Assembly (NCBI RefSeq): GCF_002287505.1
Contig: NZ_CP019688.1
Location: 2,406,674 to 2,470,673, forward strand
Source of the DNA: Corynebacterium glaucum
GTDB taxonomy: Bacteria; Actinomycetota; Actinomycetes; Mycobacteriales; Mycobacteriaceae
Length of the DNA: 64,000 bases
Reading direction: 5' to 3'
Under the pieces are notes generated by a model. That model made no database searches. It worked only from the letters and a program-made list of their open reading frames with translations, and was not told where the DNA came from. A program made the translations under genes and the position numbers. Shown here in pieces: positions 40,673-50,133 of the stretch; the stretch's first letter is position 1; each line of letters starts with the position of its first letter.

Positions 40673-41562
40673 CCGGAGATCTGCGCAGTGGCGCAATCGG
40701 CGCAGTACGGCTTCGCCTGCCGGCAGTCCTCGCAGCTCAAGTACTGGTGGCGGCATTCCGGCTCGTTCGCGCAGTTGTAGAACTGGTTCGTCGGCGCATC
40801 GCAGTGCACACAGTGGCCGAGCTGCACAAAGTCGGGATCTCCCGGCGCGCCGAACTCGGTGTGCATTCGCTTGTCAAAGACGTACAAGGAGCCTTCCCAT
40901 AGCCCCGAGTTGCCGTACTTCTCTCCGTAGCGGACGATGCCGCCGTCAATCTGGTACACCTCTTCGAACCCGCGGTTTTTCATCAACGGAGTCAGAATCT
41001 CGCAGCGGATCCCGCCGGTGCAGTACGCTACAACCGGCTTATCTTTCATCCAGTCGTACTTGCCGCTTTCAATCTCTGCGATGAAGTCGTGGGTGGTTTC
41101 CACATCCGGCACGACGGCGCCTTTGAAGCGCCCGATCTCGGCTTCGCGGGCATTGCGGCCGTCGAAAAACACCACGTCGCTTCGCTTTTCGACGAGCTCA
41201 TTCACCTGCTCGGGGGTCAAGTGGGTGCCTCCGCCGACGACGCCTCGCTCGTCGACTTCAAGCTCATCCGGCGCACCGAAAGCGACGATCTCGTCGCGCG
41301 CCTTCACGCTGAGCTTGGGGAAGTCGTCTGCGGAGCCCTCGGACCACTTGAACTCGATGCCCCGGAAGTACTCCTTTGTCTTGCGGGCATAGGTCTTGCA
41401 GGCCTGGATGTCTCCGCCGACGGTGCCGTTGATGCCGTGCGGGGAGATGAGAATCCTGCCGGTCAGTCCCAGCGACTCACACAGGTCGCGCTGCCACAGG
41501 CGCACGGCGTCTGGGTCCGCGATGGGCTGAAACTTGTAGTAGAGCAGGATTTTTCCGGTCAT
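40669..41562 (-). CDS. trhO: tRNA uridine hydroxylase TrhO (rhodanese-type)
   Basis: 297 residues. N-terminal domain ([13 protein letters not shown]), rhodanese domain with active Cys in [12 protein letters not shown], and a C-terminal cysteine-rich tail ([20 protein letters not shown]) that can bind zinc. TrhO (YceA) hydroxylates uridine 34 of some tRNAs with oxygen. ATG at 41562 has TACAAT 7 bases upstream, a leaderless-type promoter. Convergent with the membrane-protein gene. Confidence 0.93.
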   Translation of the reverse strand: MTGKILLYYKFQPIADPDAVRLWQRDLCESLGLTGRILISPHGINGTVGGDIQACKTYARKTKEYFRGIEFKWSEGSADDFPKLSVKARDEIVAFGAPDELEVDERGVVGGGTHLTPEQVNELVEKRSDVVFFDGRNAREAEIGRFKGAVVPDVETTHDFIAEIESGKYDWMKDKPVVAYCTGGIRCEILTPLMKNRGFEEVYQIDGGIVRYGEKYGNSGLWEGSLYVFDKRMHTEFGAPGDPDFVQLGHCVHCDAPTNQFYNCANEPECRHQYLSCEDCRQAKPYCADCATAQISG

Positions 41563-41605
41563 AGCTCGGATTGTATTGCCGCTGCGTGCCGTGACAAAAG
41601 CTCGG

Positions 41606-41953
41606 CTAGGAACGGTCCATGCGAGTTTTGAAGTCGATCGCGTCGCGCGTGTACACGCGGCGGTGAGTGCCCACCTTGTGGCCCGGCAAGCGGCCGTCGT
41701 CAATGAGCTTGACCACGAACGGTCGCGAGACGCCAAGGAGGTTGGCTACCTGCTGGGTGGTCATCTCGTCTTCGGGTTCAGGCGAGCGCACGAGGCGGCC
41801 TTCGGCGATATCCTCGAGCACATTGCGGATCCAGATGGCTGTTTCTTTCGGCACCGTGACCGAGTCTTTCGCTTCGGTGCGCGCGCTTGCGAGGTTGTCG
41901 TTCAAGGCTGAGAGGGCTTGTTCCACCGGCGAGAGCTGCGACTTACTGTCCAT
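41606..41953 (-). CDS. Excisionase-type helix-turn-helix protein
   Basis: 115 residues. The C-terminal half is an HTH_17/MerR-like domain ([20 protein letters not shown], then [17 protein letters not shown]). The N-terminal half is helical. Proteins of this form are usually antitoxins paired with a PIN-domain toxin, but no PIN gene follows; trhO does. It may be a free-standing regulator or a relic. ATG at 41953 with TACACT 8 bases upstream. Confidence 0.8.
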   Translation of the reverse strand: MDSKSQLSPVEQALSALNDNLASARTEAKDSVTVPKETAIWIRNVLEDIAEGRLVRSPEPEDEMTTQQVANLLGVSRPFVVKLIDDGRLPGHKVGTHRRVYTRDAIDFKTRMDRS

Positions 41954-42020
41954 AATGGTGCAGTGTAGGAAGCATCCGCAACGAGCGCAATAGATGAATT
42001 AAACGAAGAGAGGATGACTT

Positions 42021-42119
42021 TTGACTGAGCTAGCTGCACAAACGACACAGACCTCCAGGCTCGATCCGTGGCACACGCGGCGAGTCGAGCCGATGGATCT
42101 CGTGGCGGCGTTCTTCTAG
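42021..42119 (+). CDS. Possible 32-residue peptide
   Basis: TTG start at 42021 with GAGAGGA upstream. Reads through [15 protein letters not shown] to a stop that shares CTAG with the convergent DUF1846 gene. No family or helix recognised. The shared stop tetranucleotide, as in other convergent pairs here, is the main support. Low confidence. Confidence 0.3.
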   Translation: MTELAAQTTQTSRLDPWHTRRVEPMDLVAAFF

Positions 42120-43609
42120 CGCTTGTGGTACAGCGCCTTGCGCCAGTACTGAGGTTCGGTGGTGGCCAGCACGCCCAGGGAGCGGAAGATGCCCTCATCC
42201 ACCGAACCCAAGATGGTGGTCACGTGCGCATCGCATCCACGCAGGTACTTCAGGTGATCAAGCGCGGCCGCAGCCTGCGGGTCCGACGACGCGGACACCG
42301 ACAGCGCGATGAGCACCTCATCAGTGTGCAGGCGCGGGTTCACCGAACCCAGGTGCCGGGTTTTCAGCGACTGGATCGGCTCGATCGAAGCGGGGGAGAG
42401 CAGGTGCACATCGTCCGGAATCTCCGCGAGTGCCTTCAGCGCGTTCAGCAGCACCGCCGCTGACGGCCCGAGCAGGTCTGAGGTCTTGCCGGTGACTATC
42501 TGCCCGCTCGGCAGTTCCAGCGCCGCACCCGGGTTGCCCGTCTGCTCCGCAATCGCAAGCGCCGGCGCGACCACCGCACGATCGGTCACGGTCACGTTGG
42601 CCTTGCGCATCACATTGGCCACACGATCAGACACCGTCGAATCCGCATCGGTACGCCGCTCCGCCACCAACGCGTGGAAGTACCGGCGGATGATCTCCTG
42701 TTCCGCGGCGTATCGGCACGCAGCGTCATCGGAGATGCAGTGGCCGACCATGTTCACACCCATATCCGTCGGCGACTTGTACGGCTCCGTGCCCGTGACC
42801 TCTTTCAACAGTGAGCGCAGCAGCGGAAAGACATCAATATCCCGGTTGTAGCTGGTCACTTGCTCGCCGTACGCGTCGAGGTGGTACTGGTCGATCACGT
42901 TGATGTCGTCAAGGTCCGCCGTTGCCGCTTCATATGCCAGGTTCACCGGGTGCGACAGCGGCAAGTTCCAGATCGGAAACGTCTCAAACTTCGCATATCC
43001 TGCGGGAATGCCCCGCTGGTTGTCGTGGTACACCTGCGACATGCACGTCGCCAGCTTGCCGGAGCCCGGACCCGGCGCGGTCAACACAATCAGATCCCGC
43101 GACGTTTCTACATAGTCGTTGCGCCCGAAGCCGTTCTCACTCACCACAGCGGAAGTATCGTGCGGATACCCCGGGATCATGTAATGCCTCGACACCTTCA
43201 GCCCGAGGCGAGCGAGCCGCTCCAAAAACGTCTCCACCAGTGGATTGTGACCCTCGATCTGCGTGCACACCACGTTTTCCACTAAGAATCCGCGGTCACG
43301 GAAGACGTCGACAAGCCGCAGCACGTCGTCCTCGTAGGTGATGCCGAGATCGGCGCGCACCTTTTGCCGCACCAAGTCCAGCGCCGAGAAACAGATGACA
43401 ATCTCAATGTCGTCTTTGATCCGGTCCAGCATGGCGATCTTGTTGTCCGGAGTAAACCCCGGCAGGACGCGGGAGGCGTGGTGGTCGTCGAAAAGCTTGC
43501 CACCCATCTCGAGGTAGAGCTTGCCGCCGATCTCCGCACGCCGGGCCGTGATGTGCTCCGACTGCATGTCGATGTATTTCTCGCGGTCGAATCCGATTTT
43601 GTACGGCAT
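42116..43609 (-). CDS. DUF1846 family protein
   Basis: 497 residues starting [20 protein letters not shown], the usual DUF1846 start, at the ATG at 43609; TATGGT lies 8 bases upstream. Contains [20 protein letters not shown], a P-loop-like motif, and the family's typical length of about 500. The molecular function is undefined; structures suggest nucleotide binding. Conserved and soluble. Confidence 0.88.
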   Translation of the reverse strand: MPYKIGFDREKYIDMQSEHITARRAEIGGKLYLEMGGKLFDDHHASRVLPGFTPDNKIAMLDRIKDDIEIVICFSALDLVRQKVRADLGITYEDDVLRLVDVFRDRGFLVENVVCTQIEGHNPLVETFLERLARLGLKVSRHYMIPGYPHDTSAVVSENGFGRNDYVETSRDLIVLTAPGPGSGKLATCMSQVYHDNQRGIPAGYAKFETFPIWNLPLSHPVNLAYEAATADLDDINVIDQYHLDAYGEQVTSYNRDIDVFPLLRSLLKEVTGTEPYKSPTDMGVNMVGHCISDDAACRYAAEQEIIRRYFHALVAERRTDADSTVSDRVANVMRKANVTVTDRAVVAPALAIAEQTGNPGAALELPSGQIVTGKTSDLLGPSAAVLLNALKALAEIPDDVHLLSPASIEPIQSLKTRHLGSVNPRLHTDEVLIALSVSASSDPQAAAALDHLKYLRGCDAHVTTILGSVDEGIFRSLGVLATTEPQYWRKALYHKR

Positions 43610-43643
43610 GTCCCTTAACCATACCGGCGTACGCTGGTGCGCC

Positions 43644-45224
43644 ATGTTCGCCACAACCTTTACCGCCAGCCAAATCCGCCAGGCAGAAGCAGTATTGCTT
43701 GACGACGAATCCGTCCCCGACCAACTCATGCAATCCGCAGCCCATGCGGTGTATCAGGTGGCAGACGTATTGCTGCGCGGGGATACAGGGGATGCAGGCG
43801 AGGCTGAGGACCGGGTGCTGGTGCTTGCCGGGGGCGGGGGCAATGGGGGCGATGCGCTGTACGCGGGCGCGGAATTGGCGTTGGCGGGCCACGGCGTGGA
43901 TGCGGTGCTGGTGGCCGACGAGGCGCACGAGCGGGCGCTCACTGCATTTCGCAACGCGGGCGGGACGGTGCTGGACGAGCTGCCTGAGTACCTTTGGTCG
44001 CACCGCCTGATCATCGACGGCATTGTCGGCTTAGGCGGCGGTGCTGGCCTGCGCGCGGAACTGGCGGAAGTGGTGGAGTTCTGCCGCAGTCGGGCCCGGC
44101 TAGACACGCAGATCCTGGCGGTGGACGTGCCATCTGGTGTCGACGCAGACACCGGGGAAGCCGGAGACCTACACATTCCCGCCGATGTGACGGTGACCTT
44201 CGGCGGGTGGCGCCGCGCACACGCCCTTTCCCCGGACTGCGGGCTGCAATTGCTCGCGGATGTCGGCCTACCCGGCCGTCCGCTGCAGACCCTGCTGATC
44301 GATACCCTGCCCGAGTGGGCAGCCGATGGCCCGCCGCTAGTCGTCAGCGCCCGCGCCGTCGTCCCGGATCTCGCGCTTCCGGAGGGAATCACTACCATGC
44401 CCCCTGGCTGGCGCGTGGATGTCGAACCCGGCGCGGCAGACGACAAGTACTCAGGTGGTGTCGTCGGCATTTTCGCGGGCAGCGGCACGTACCCCGGCGC
44501 GGCGATCCTGTGCACCGCAGGCGCCGTGAACGCCACCCCGGCGATGGTGCGCTACGCCGGACCGCAGGCGCTCGAGGTGGTGCGCGCGCACCCGGAGGTG
44601 GTGGCCACCGAGTCACTTGCCGATGCCGGCCGCGTCCAGGCCTGGGTCTTCGGCCCCGGCGCAGACCCAGGCCTGGACACGGCTGATCAACTGCGCTGGG
44701 TGCTGGAGCGGCAGGAGCCCGTGCTTATCGACGCCACCGGCCTCACGTTGTTGGCCACCCACGAGGACCTGCGGGAGCTGGTGGTAAAGCGCGAGGCGCA
44801 TACCGTGCTCACCCCGCACGATGGGGAATTCACTCGGCTGCGGGAGGCGGTCGGGCTGCCGGAAGGGTCGCGATGGCAGGAAACCCGTGCACTCGCGAGT
44901 GAGCTGCAGTGCGCCATTGTGCGCAAGGGGCGCATCACTCTCGTCGCGACGGAGGAGCTGCTGGAACCGGTGGCCGCCGTGGACGCTGGGCACTCCTGGG
45001 CGGCCACACCGGGTTCGGGGGACGTGCTGGCCGGGGTTGTGGGCGCGCACCTGGCGAGCGATCCCGAGTCGCACGCACTGCAGTTCTTGTTGGCACAGGC
45101 GGTGGCGGTGCACGCCTCCGCTGCGAAGCTCGCGGCTGCCACCCCGTTCGGCGACGCGACGGCGCCGGCTAGCCGCATTGCGAGCTTTGTGCGCGAAGCC
45201 ACGGCGCGGTCCGGGGCAATCTAG
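43644..45224 (+). CDS. nnr: Bifunctional NAD(P)H-hydrate repair enzyme
   Basis: 526 residues. N-terminal YjeF-N epimerase ([19 protein letters not shown] motif), C-terminal ADP/ATP-dependent dehydratase ([11 protein letters not shown] and [17 protein letters not shown] with the catalytic Asp). It repairs hydrated NADH/NADPH. ATG at 43644; TACGCT lies 8 bases upstream. Divergent from the DUF1846 gene with only 34 bases between. Confidence 0.95.
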   Translation: MFATTFTASQIRQAEAVLLDDESVPDQLMQSAAHAVYQVADVLLRGDTGDAGEAEDRVLVLAGGGGNGGDALYAGAELALAGHGVDAVLVADEAHERALTAFRNAGGTVLDELPEYLWSHRLIIDGIVGLGGGAGLRAELAEVVEFCRSRARLDTQILAVDVPSGVDADTGEAGDLHIPADVTVTFGGWRRAHALSPDCGLQLLADVGLPGRPLQTLLIDTLPEWAADGPPLVVSARAVVPDLALPEGITTMPPGWRVDVEPGAADDKYSGGVVGIFAGSGTYPGAAILCTAGAVNATPAMVRYAGPQALEVVRAHPEVVATESLADAGRVQAWVFGPGADPGLDTADQLRWVLERQEPVLIDATGLTLLATHEDLRELVVKREAHTVLTPHDGEFTRLREAVGLPEGSRWQETRALASELQCAIVRKGRITLVATEELLEPVAAVDAGHSWAATPGSGDVLAGVVGAHLASDPESHALQFLLAQAVAVHASAAKLAAATPFGDATAPASRIASFVREATARSGAI

Positions 45225-45263
45225 GAATTCCTGGTGGTCAATTGCCCTGCTATCTTTGGGCGC

Positions 45264-45377
45264 ATGTCGTTTTCCTCTTTCCTGTCCTCGATCCCTGCCG
45301 CGCTCATCGCCCTGGATAACCTCTCTCGCTCCGTGCTCCGCTTCCTTGACTGGGCGAAGTACTTCAACCTGATCTAG
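45264..45377 (+). CDS. 37-residue hydrophobic peptide
   Basis: MSFSSFLSSIPAALIALDNL at the start, then LSRSVLRFLDWAKYFNLI. It is predicted to be one amphipathic or membrane helix. No strong ribosome site is seen; ATTTGGGCGC precedes it. It is encoded after nnr. It recalls tiny corynebacterial membrane or porin peptides, without demonstrable homology. Confidence 0.45.
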   Translation: MSFSSFLSSIPAALIALDNLSRSVLRFLDWAKYFNLI

Positions 45378-45460
45378 ATGCCAGAGCATCCGGTGCAGAT
45401 GTAGACATCAGCGACCAAGGCTCCGCATTTGCCCAGGTCGCGTGTGACTAGTGTGGCGCC

Positions 45461-46717
45461 ATGACGGCTGACGTCTACAAAGACCCGTGCGTCACAATCC
45501 CGCATCGCGATCGCGCACTTAATCCACGGGTGCCGTATGGTGCTCGCGTGACTGAAACGCGACAAGTCCAGCCCAAGAGCATGCAGATGGTGCCGTTGGC
45601 GGCGATGAGTTTCGCGGCCTTCGTCTACGTCAATTTTGAGATGTTTTCGGTCGGCCTCATCTCGCCGATGGCCCAGGACCTCGGCGTGTCCGAGGGCCTG
45701 ATCGGCCTGCTGATGACGGTCTACGCCGGGCTTGTCGCCGTTGTGACGATCCCGCTGATGTCAGCGACTCGACACATGGACCGGCGGCCGGTGTTCATCG
45801 CCACTCTCGGGTTCTTGCTCACCGGCATAGTGCTCCAGGCCAGTGCGCCGAACTACGCCGTACTGGTCGCGGGCCGCGTTACAGCGGCGGTTACACACGG
45901 GCTGTTCTGGTCCCTGATCAACCCGATGGCTGGGCGGCTTGCCCCACCCGGCCAGATGGGCCGAGCCGTTGCCACCGTCTCGCTCGGGGCCACTATGTCC
46001 ACCGTGATTGGCGCTCCGCTGACCACCGCCCTTGGTAACCAAATCGGTTGGCGGGGCGCAACGTGGGTACTCGGCGCCGCCACTGTCATCGCGTTGCTGC
46101 TTCTGCTGCGCACCCTGCCGTCGCTGCCAGCCCGCCCCGCAGCTGAGATTGGGGTGAAGCGCAAGGCGAAATCGGCGATCCCATCGCTGGTTTTCTACCT
46201 CACGTTCGCCGTGACCGCTGTATTTGCGACGTTCACGTACCTCGCGCTGATCATCGAAACGACAGCGGGGCGAAACTGGGTGCCAATCGGCCTGTCGCTA
46301 TACGGCTTCTTCGGCCTTTTGGGTGTGGTCATCGCTGGTCGTCGCGTGGATCAGCGAATGATCCGCGTTAACGGCCTCGACACGGTCCTGCTCATGGTCG
46401 CGGCCATGATTGGGCTTCTGGCGCTGCAGACGGGATCCAGCTGGATCACGCTTATCGCGGTGGCAGTGCTTGGCACGGCCGCCGGTGCGCTTCCCACCGC
46501 CGGAACAACGATCTTCCTGCACGCCGGCCAACGCAACCAGGATCTCGCGAGCTCCATTTACGTGGTCACGTTCCAGGTCGGTATCGCGTCCGGATCAGCG
46601 CTGGGCGCTGCAACAGTCGATGCCGGATACCTCCCCGGCACCCTACTGATCACGCTCGTACTCGGTGCGGCCGCACTGGTTGCGCTTGCGGGCTTTTCCC
46701 GCCCGCTGCTGCGCTGA
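45461..46717 (+). CDS. MFS transporter (DHA1 type)
   Basis: 418 residues. I start at the ATG at 45461 because TAGTGT lies 6 bases upstream (leaderless type); a GTG at 45548 is the alternative. Twelve helices after a 40-residue cytoplasmic tail; loop TRHMDRRPVFIATLG carries the facilitator signature. Resembles AraJ/Cmx-like drug or sugar exporters. Substrate unknown. Converges with the secreted hydrolase gene. Confidence 0.85.
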   Translation: MTADVYKDPCVTIPHRDRALNPRVPYGARVTETRQVQPKSMQMVPLAAMSFAAFVYVNFEMFSVGLISPMAQDLGVSEGLIGLLMTVYAGLVAVVTIPLMSATRHMDRRPVFIATLGFLLTGIVLQASAPNYAVLVAGRVTAAVTHGLFWSLINPMAGRLAPPGQMGRAVATVSLGATMSTVIGAPLTTALGNQIGWRGATWVLGAATVIALLLLLRTLPSLPARPAAEIGVKRKAKSAIPSLVFYLTFAVTAVFATFTYLALIIETTAGRNWVPIGLSLYGFFGLLGVVIAGRRVDQRMIRVNGLDTVLLMVAAMIGLLALQTGSSWITLIAVAVLGTAAGALPTAGTTIFLHAGQRNQDLASSIYVVTFQVGIASGSALGAATVDAGYLPGTLLITLVLGAAALVALAGFSRPLLR

Positions 46718-46719
46718 CG

Positions 46720-47844
46720 TTATTGGCCGCGCGTGAGGTAGTGGGAAATGATGAAGTTCAGGATCATGCGGCGCAGCTGAGCCAGCAAGGCGTTGCCGCG
46801 CGAGGACTGCCTGGGGCGATCCGAGGCGGGCTCATCCGTAGCGGGGGCAGAGCTCGGGCGCTTGGGCTGCGCGGCGGGTGCCGACGACTCTCCGGCTGGC
46901 AGCTTCGGCTCCGGTGACGGCGCACCTGGCGCACCTGGCGCAGACGGTGCCGGGGCAGGCGACACAGGCGCGCCACTTTCTACGGGCAGGGGCGGCACCG
47001 GAGCAGGGGTCGGCGCAGAGATCGGCGCAGGGGCAGGAGCAGGAGCAGGAGCAGGAGCCGACGGCAACGCCGGCGCAGGCGCCGGTGCCGGTGCCGACGA
47101 ACTCATGGCATTAAGGCGCTCATCCAGCAACGCGGGGAAGTCGTACTGGTAGTGGTCGGTATTGGGCAGCACGCGAATGCGGGAATCGGTAAAGCCAGCG
47201 TTTTCGTACTCGGTGCGCGATTCTTTCGAGGACTCGAGCGCGGACCAGGTGGGGTACAGGAGACTGTACGTGTCCCGCTCGCCCACAATCCACAGCAGCG
47301 GCGTTGTCTCTTTGCCCGCCGCAGGCGGGGTCACTGGGTTGCCGGAGGTGCCGCCGCCGCCCACCATCGAAGCGGAGAAGTTCTCCGGCGTCCAGCCGGT
47401 GTTGGTGCGCAGCAGGTGGCGCCCAATGAACTCGGCACCGCCGGAGTAGCCCATCACTTCCACATTGTCGGTCTCTAGCGAGTTGATGAACTCGCGCACG
47501 GCCACACACCACGTCTCGAGCGTGTCAAAGGATTTGCCCTGCCACCAGCTGTGGTCCTTGTTCGGCGGGACCAGGAAGTAGCCACTGACATCGTGACGTT
47601 CGGTGACGGAAGACATCGTGGTGGTGAACGGGCTGCCCGGCTTCATCTGCGCGACCGTGCCATCACCGCCCAAAAACACGTAGGCGCCGTTGTCGCCCTC
47701 GGAGCCTTTGACGTACTGAATGGTCACGCCGTTCGAGGCGGTAAACGCGCCCTGCTCAGCGGCGAACGAGTACACGGGTGCGTGAATAGCGGTCATGGTG
47801 AGCGCCGCTGCGGTGCCAAGTGCAATTGGCCTGCTCAGTTTCAT
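46720..47844 (-). CDS. Secreted alpha/beta hydrolase with Pro/Ala tail
   Basis: 374 residues from the ATG at 47844. Signal peptide (MKLSRPIALGTAAALTMTAI, cleavage near SFAAE). Hydrolase domain with the nucleophile in GYSGG, an acid in ERDTYS-region and His in NTDHY. Then about 95 residues of Pro/Ala/Ser-rich linker and an amphipathic C-terminus (NALLAQLRRMILNFIISHYL). No LPXTG signal. Possibly an esterase of the cell envelope, acting on mycolates or other esters; substrate not known. The tail resembles that of the metallophosphoesterase at 61538. Confidence 0.85.
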   Translation of the reverse strand: MKLSRPIALGTAAALTMTAIHAPVYSFAAEQGAFTASNGVTIQYVKGSEGDNGAYVFLGGDGTVAQMKPGSPFTTTMSSVTERHDVSGYFLVPPNKDHSWWQGKSFDTLETWCVAVREFINSLETDNVEVMGYSGGAEFIGRHLLRTNTGWTPENFSASMVGGGGTSGNPVTPPAAGKETTPLLWIVGERDTYSLLYPTWSALESSKESRTEYENAGFTDSRIRVLPNTDHYQYDFPALLDERLNAMSSSAPAPAPAPALPSAPAPAPAPAPAPISAPTPAPVPPLPVESGAPVSPAPAPSAPGAPGAPSPEPKLPAGESSAPAAQPKRPSSAPATDEPASDRPRQSSRGNALLAQLRRMILNFIISHYLTRGQ

Positions 47845-47962
47845 TTGGATGTGCTCCACGGTCCAGAGGCGGGTTTTATGCCACGTCTACAACTTCTCTT
47901 AGCAGGCTCTTAGGTTAAACCATCGTGGTTATTGACGCCAGCTCGCCCTATGCTGGAGCGGT

Positions 47963-48925
47963 ATGGACAACACTGACCTCGGCAAACAGAACGACAACTC
48001 CATCCTCGTCACCGAGGACGGCGCCCAGCTCGTCGAAACCCGCGAGGAATTCGCCGGCGAAGGCGACACCGACATCCACATCAGCCACTCATCGATTAAC
48101 TACAAAGACGCAATGGCGCTCGCAGGAAATCGCGGGGTGGTGCGGACCTTCCCGCTCGTGCCAGGCATCGACGCAGTGGGCACGCTTGACGACGGCACGC
48201 TGGTCACCGTCAACGGCCACGGCATCGGCGAGCGCAGGCACGGCGGGTACACGCCGCACATGCGCATTGACGGTTCCCTGATCACAAAGGTCCCGGAGCG
48301 CTTCAGTGCCGCCGAGGCGGCCGCCATTGGAACTGCTGGATACACGGCGGCGCTTTCAGTAGCGGCGTTGGAAGAGGGCGTCGATAAGCAAGCTGGCCCT
48401 GTGCTGGTGACTGGAGCGACCGGCGGGGTGGGCTCGATCGCGGTGCAGCTGCTCGCCGCTCGCGGGTACGAAGTCGCCGCGGTGACGGGCCGAGTCGAAG
48501 AACACGGTGCGTGGCTGCGCGAGCTTGGGGCGGCGGACGTGATCGATCGCGCCGAGTTCGAGGGCGAAGGAAAACCGCTGGCCAAGGCTCGCTTCGCGGG
48601 CGCGGTGGACACGGTTGGTTCGCAGGTGCTGGCCAACGTGCTCTCGCAGATCGAGTGGGGCGGCAGCGTCACCGCGTGCGGCATGGCGGCCGGCGCCGAC
48701 CTGCCCGCAACCGTGATGCCGTTCATCCTGCGCGGCGTGCGCCTGCTTGGCATCAACTCGGTGGATACCCCGCGCGAGCTGCGCGAGCAGGCGTGGGCGC
48801 TACTCGCCGAATCCGTGGACACCGACGCGATCCGCACCGAGACCGTCGGCCTTGACGGGGTCATCGAAGCTGGCGCGGAGCTGCTGGACGGCAAGCGCAG
48901 CGGCCGCACCGTCGTCGAGCTTTAG
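47963..48925 (+). CDS. AcuI/YhdH-type zinc-free oxidoreductase
   Basis: 320 residues of the quinone-oxidoreductase/AcuI branch of medium-chain dehydrogenases. HSSINYKDAMALAGNRG is the YhdH signature; the NADPH-binding motif is VTGATGGVGSIAVQLLA. AcuI reduces acryloyl-CoA to propionyl-CoA; other members reduce enoyl substrates. ATG at 47963; TATGCT lies 8 bases upstream. A short surface loop carries a dispersed-repeat copy (VDKQ). Confidence 0.9.
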   Translation: MDNTDLGKQNDNSILVTEDGAQLVETREEFAGEGDTDIHISHSSINYKDAMALAGNRGVVRTFPLVPGIDAVGTLDDGTLVTVNGHGIGERRHGGYTPHMRIDGSLITKVPERFSAAEAAAIGTAGYTAALSVAALEEGVDKQAGPVLVTGATGGVGSIAVQLLAARGYEVAAVTGRVEEHGAWLRELGAADVIDRAEFEGEGKPLAKARFAGAVDTVGSQVLANVLSQIEWGGSVTACGMAAGADLPATVMPFILRGVRLLGINSVDTPRELREQAWALLAESVDTDAIRTETVGLDGVIEAGAELLDGKRSGRTVVEL

Positions 48926-48936
48926 CTTGTGAGGCT

Positions 48937-50115
48937 CTAGCTTGTCGACGGCTTCGTCGTCAGCGCCACCACCGCAGCCAGCGCAAACGCCGCGCACGTG
49001 AGTGACGCTGCCGCCATGGCGAGGGCGTGATTGCTGCCCAGGCCCGCCACCGGGGCGACGGCAGCAGCGACGACGAACTGCAAGAAGCCCATGGCGCCTG
49101 AGCCCGCACCTGCACCGATGTCGCGGACTTCTTCCACCGCCAGCGCGTTCGCGTTCGCGCCGACGAAGCCGGCCATGACGACCAGGCCCGCCAGGAACGG
49201 AAGGATGATGCGGGTGGGGCCGGTGACGGAGAGGGTGAGGACGATGGCGGCTATGAGGGCGTCGATAAGCAAAGCCCTGCGAAGCAACTTGCGGGGCGGA
49301 ACGTGCTTGACCAGCCGCATGTTGAGCACGTTGGAGAGCGGGATGAGCAGCGAGATTGCGCCGAATGTGAAGGCGAATGCGGTGGGGGAGAAGCCGAGCT
49401 GGCGCTGGAGGACGAGTGGGGATGCCGCGATGTAGGCGAACAGCGCGCCGAAACCGAGCGCTCCGGCGAGCATATAGCCGACGTATGCCGGGCGGCGCAG
49501 GCATCGCCCGATGCGCGGGAAGAGGTTGCTCAGCGCGCCTGAAGTGCGCTTCTCCGGCGGGAGGGATTCCGGCAGGCGCAGGGAGAGGAGCACCTGGATG
49601 AGGTTGATGGTGGCGATGAACCAGAAGAGGCCTCTCCATCCGACGAGCGGGAGCAGAATGCCACCGAGGGCCGGCGCAACCGCCGGCATGAAACCGGTGA
49701 GCGCCATGAGTGCAGAGAATCCGCGGGCGGCTTGTGCGCCACGTGCGAGGTCCGGGACGACCGAGCGCGAGACCACGACCACGCACCCGCCGGCGAGGCC
49801 CTGGATCGCGCGGGCGGCGATGAGCAGGTGGATCGACGGGGCGATAGCGCACAGCACCGAGGCGACGAGCAGCACAGTCGCAGCGACAATGATGGGGCGT
49901 TTGCGGCCCGTGGCGTCCGAGATCGACCCGAAGATTAGGTTGCCGATGGCCATCCCCACCATGAACCCTGAGATAGTCGCCTGCGCCGCGGCGGGCGAGG
50001 TGGCCAGCTCGGCTTGGAGTTCGGGAATGCCGGGCAGATAGAGGTCGATGGACAGTGGCGCGGCCGCGGAAAAGAAGGCCAGCGCGAACAGCAGCCCGGC
50101 TGAAAGTTGTTGCAC
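48937..50115 (-). CDS. Bcr/CflA-family MFS drug exporter
   Basis: 392 residues from the GTG at 50115 (after TATGGT, 6 bases upstream). Twelve-helix facilitator. PLSIDLYLPGIPELQAELAT and SISDATGRKRPI match Bcr/CflA multidrug exporters (bicyclomycin-type). The substrate cannot be known. It shares an 18-bp spacer with the divergent pirin-like gene. The last codons before the stop form a dispersed-repeat copy. Confidence 0.9.
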   Translation of the reverse strand: MQQLSAGLLFALAFFSAAAPLSIDLYLPGIPELQAELATSPAAAQATISGFMVGMAIGNLIFGSISDATGRKRPIIVAATVLLVASVLCAIAPSIHLLIAARAIQGLAGGCVVVVSRSVVPDLARGAQAARGFSALMALTGFMPAVAPALGGILLPLVGWRGLFWFIATINLIQVLLSLRLPESLPPEKRTSGALSNLFPRIGRCLRRPAYVGYMLAGALGFGALFAYIAASPLVLQRQLGFSPTAFAFTFGAISLLIPLSNVLNMRLVKHVPPRKLLRRALLIDALIAAIVLTLSVTGPTRIILPFLAGLVVMAGFVGANANALAVEEVRDIGAGAGSGAMGFLQFVVAAAVAPVAGLGSNHALAMAAASLTCAAFALAAVVALTTKPSTS

Positions 50116-50120
50116 GCAGG

Positions 50121-50127
50121 TACCATA
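50121..50127. promoter_or_regulatory. Interlocked divergent -10 boxes (second example)
   Basis: The spacer is 18 bp (50116-50133). Rightward TACCAT (50121-50126) lies 7 bases before the pirin-like ATG. Leftward TATGGT (reverse of 50122-50127) lies 6 bases before the exporter's GTG. The boxes overlap by five bases, and both this site and the one at 7567 end in ACGCAC before the rightward ATG. Confidence 0.5.
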
Positions 50128-50133
50128 ACGCAC

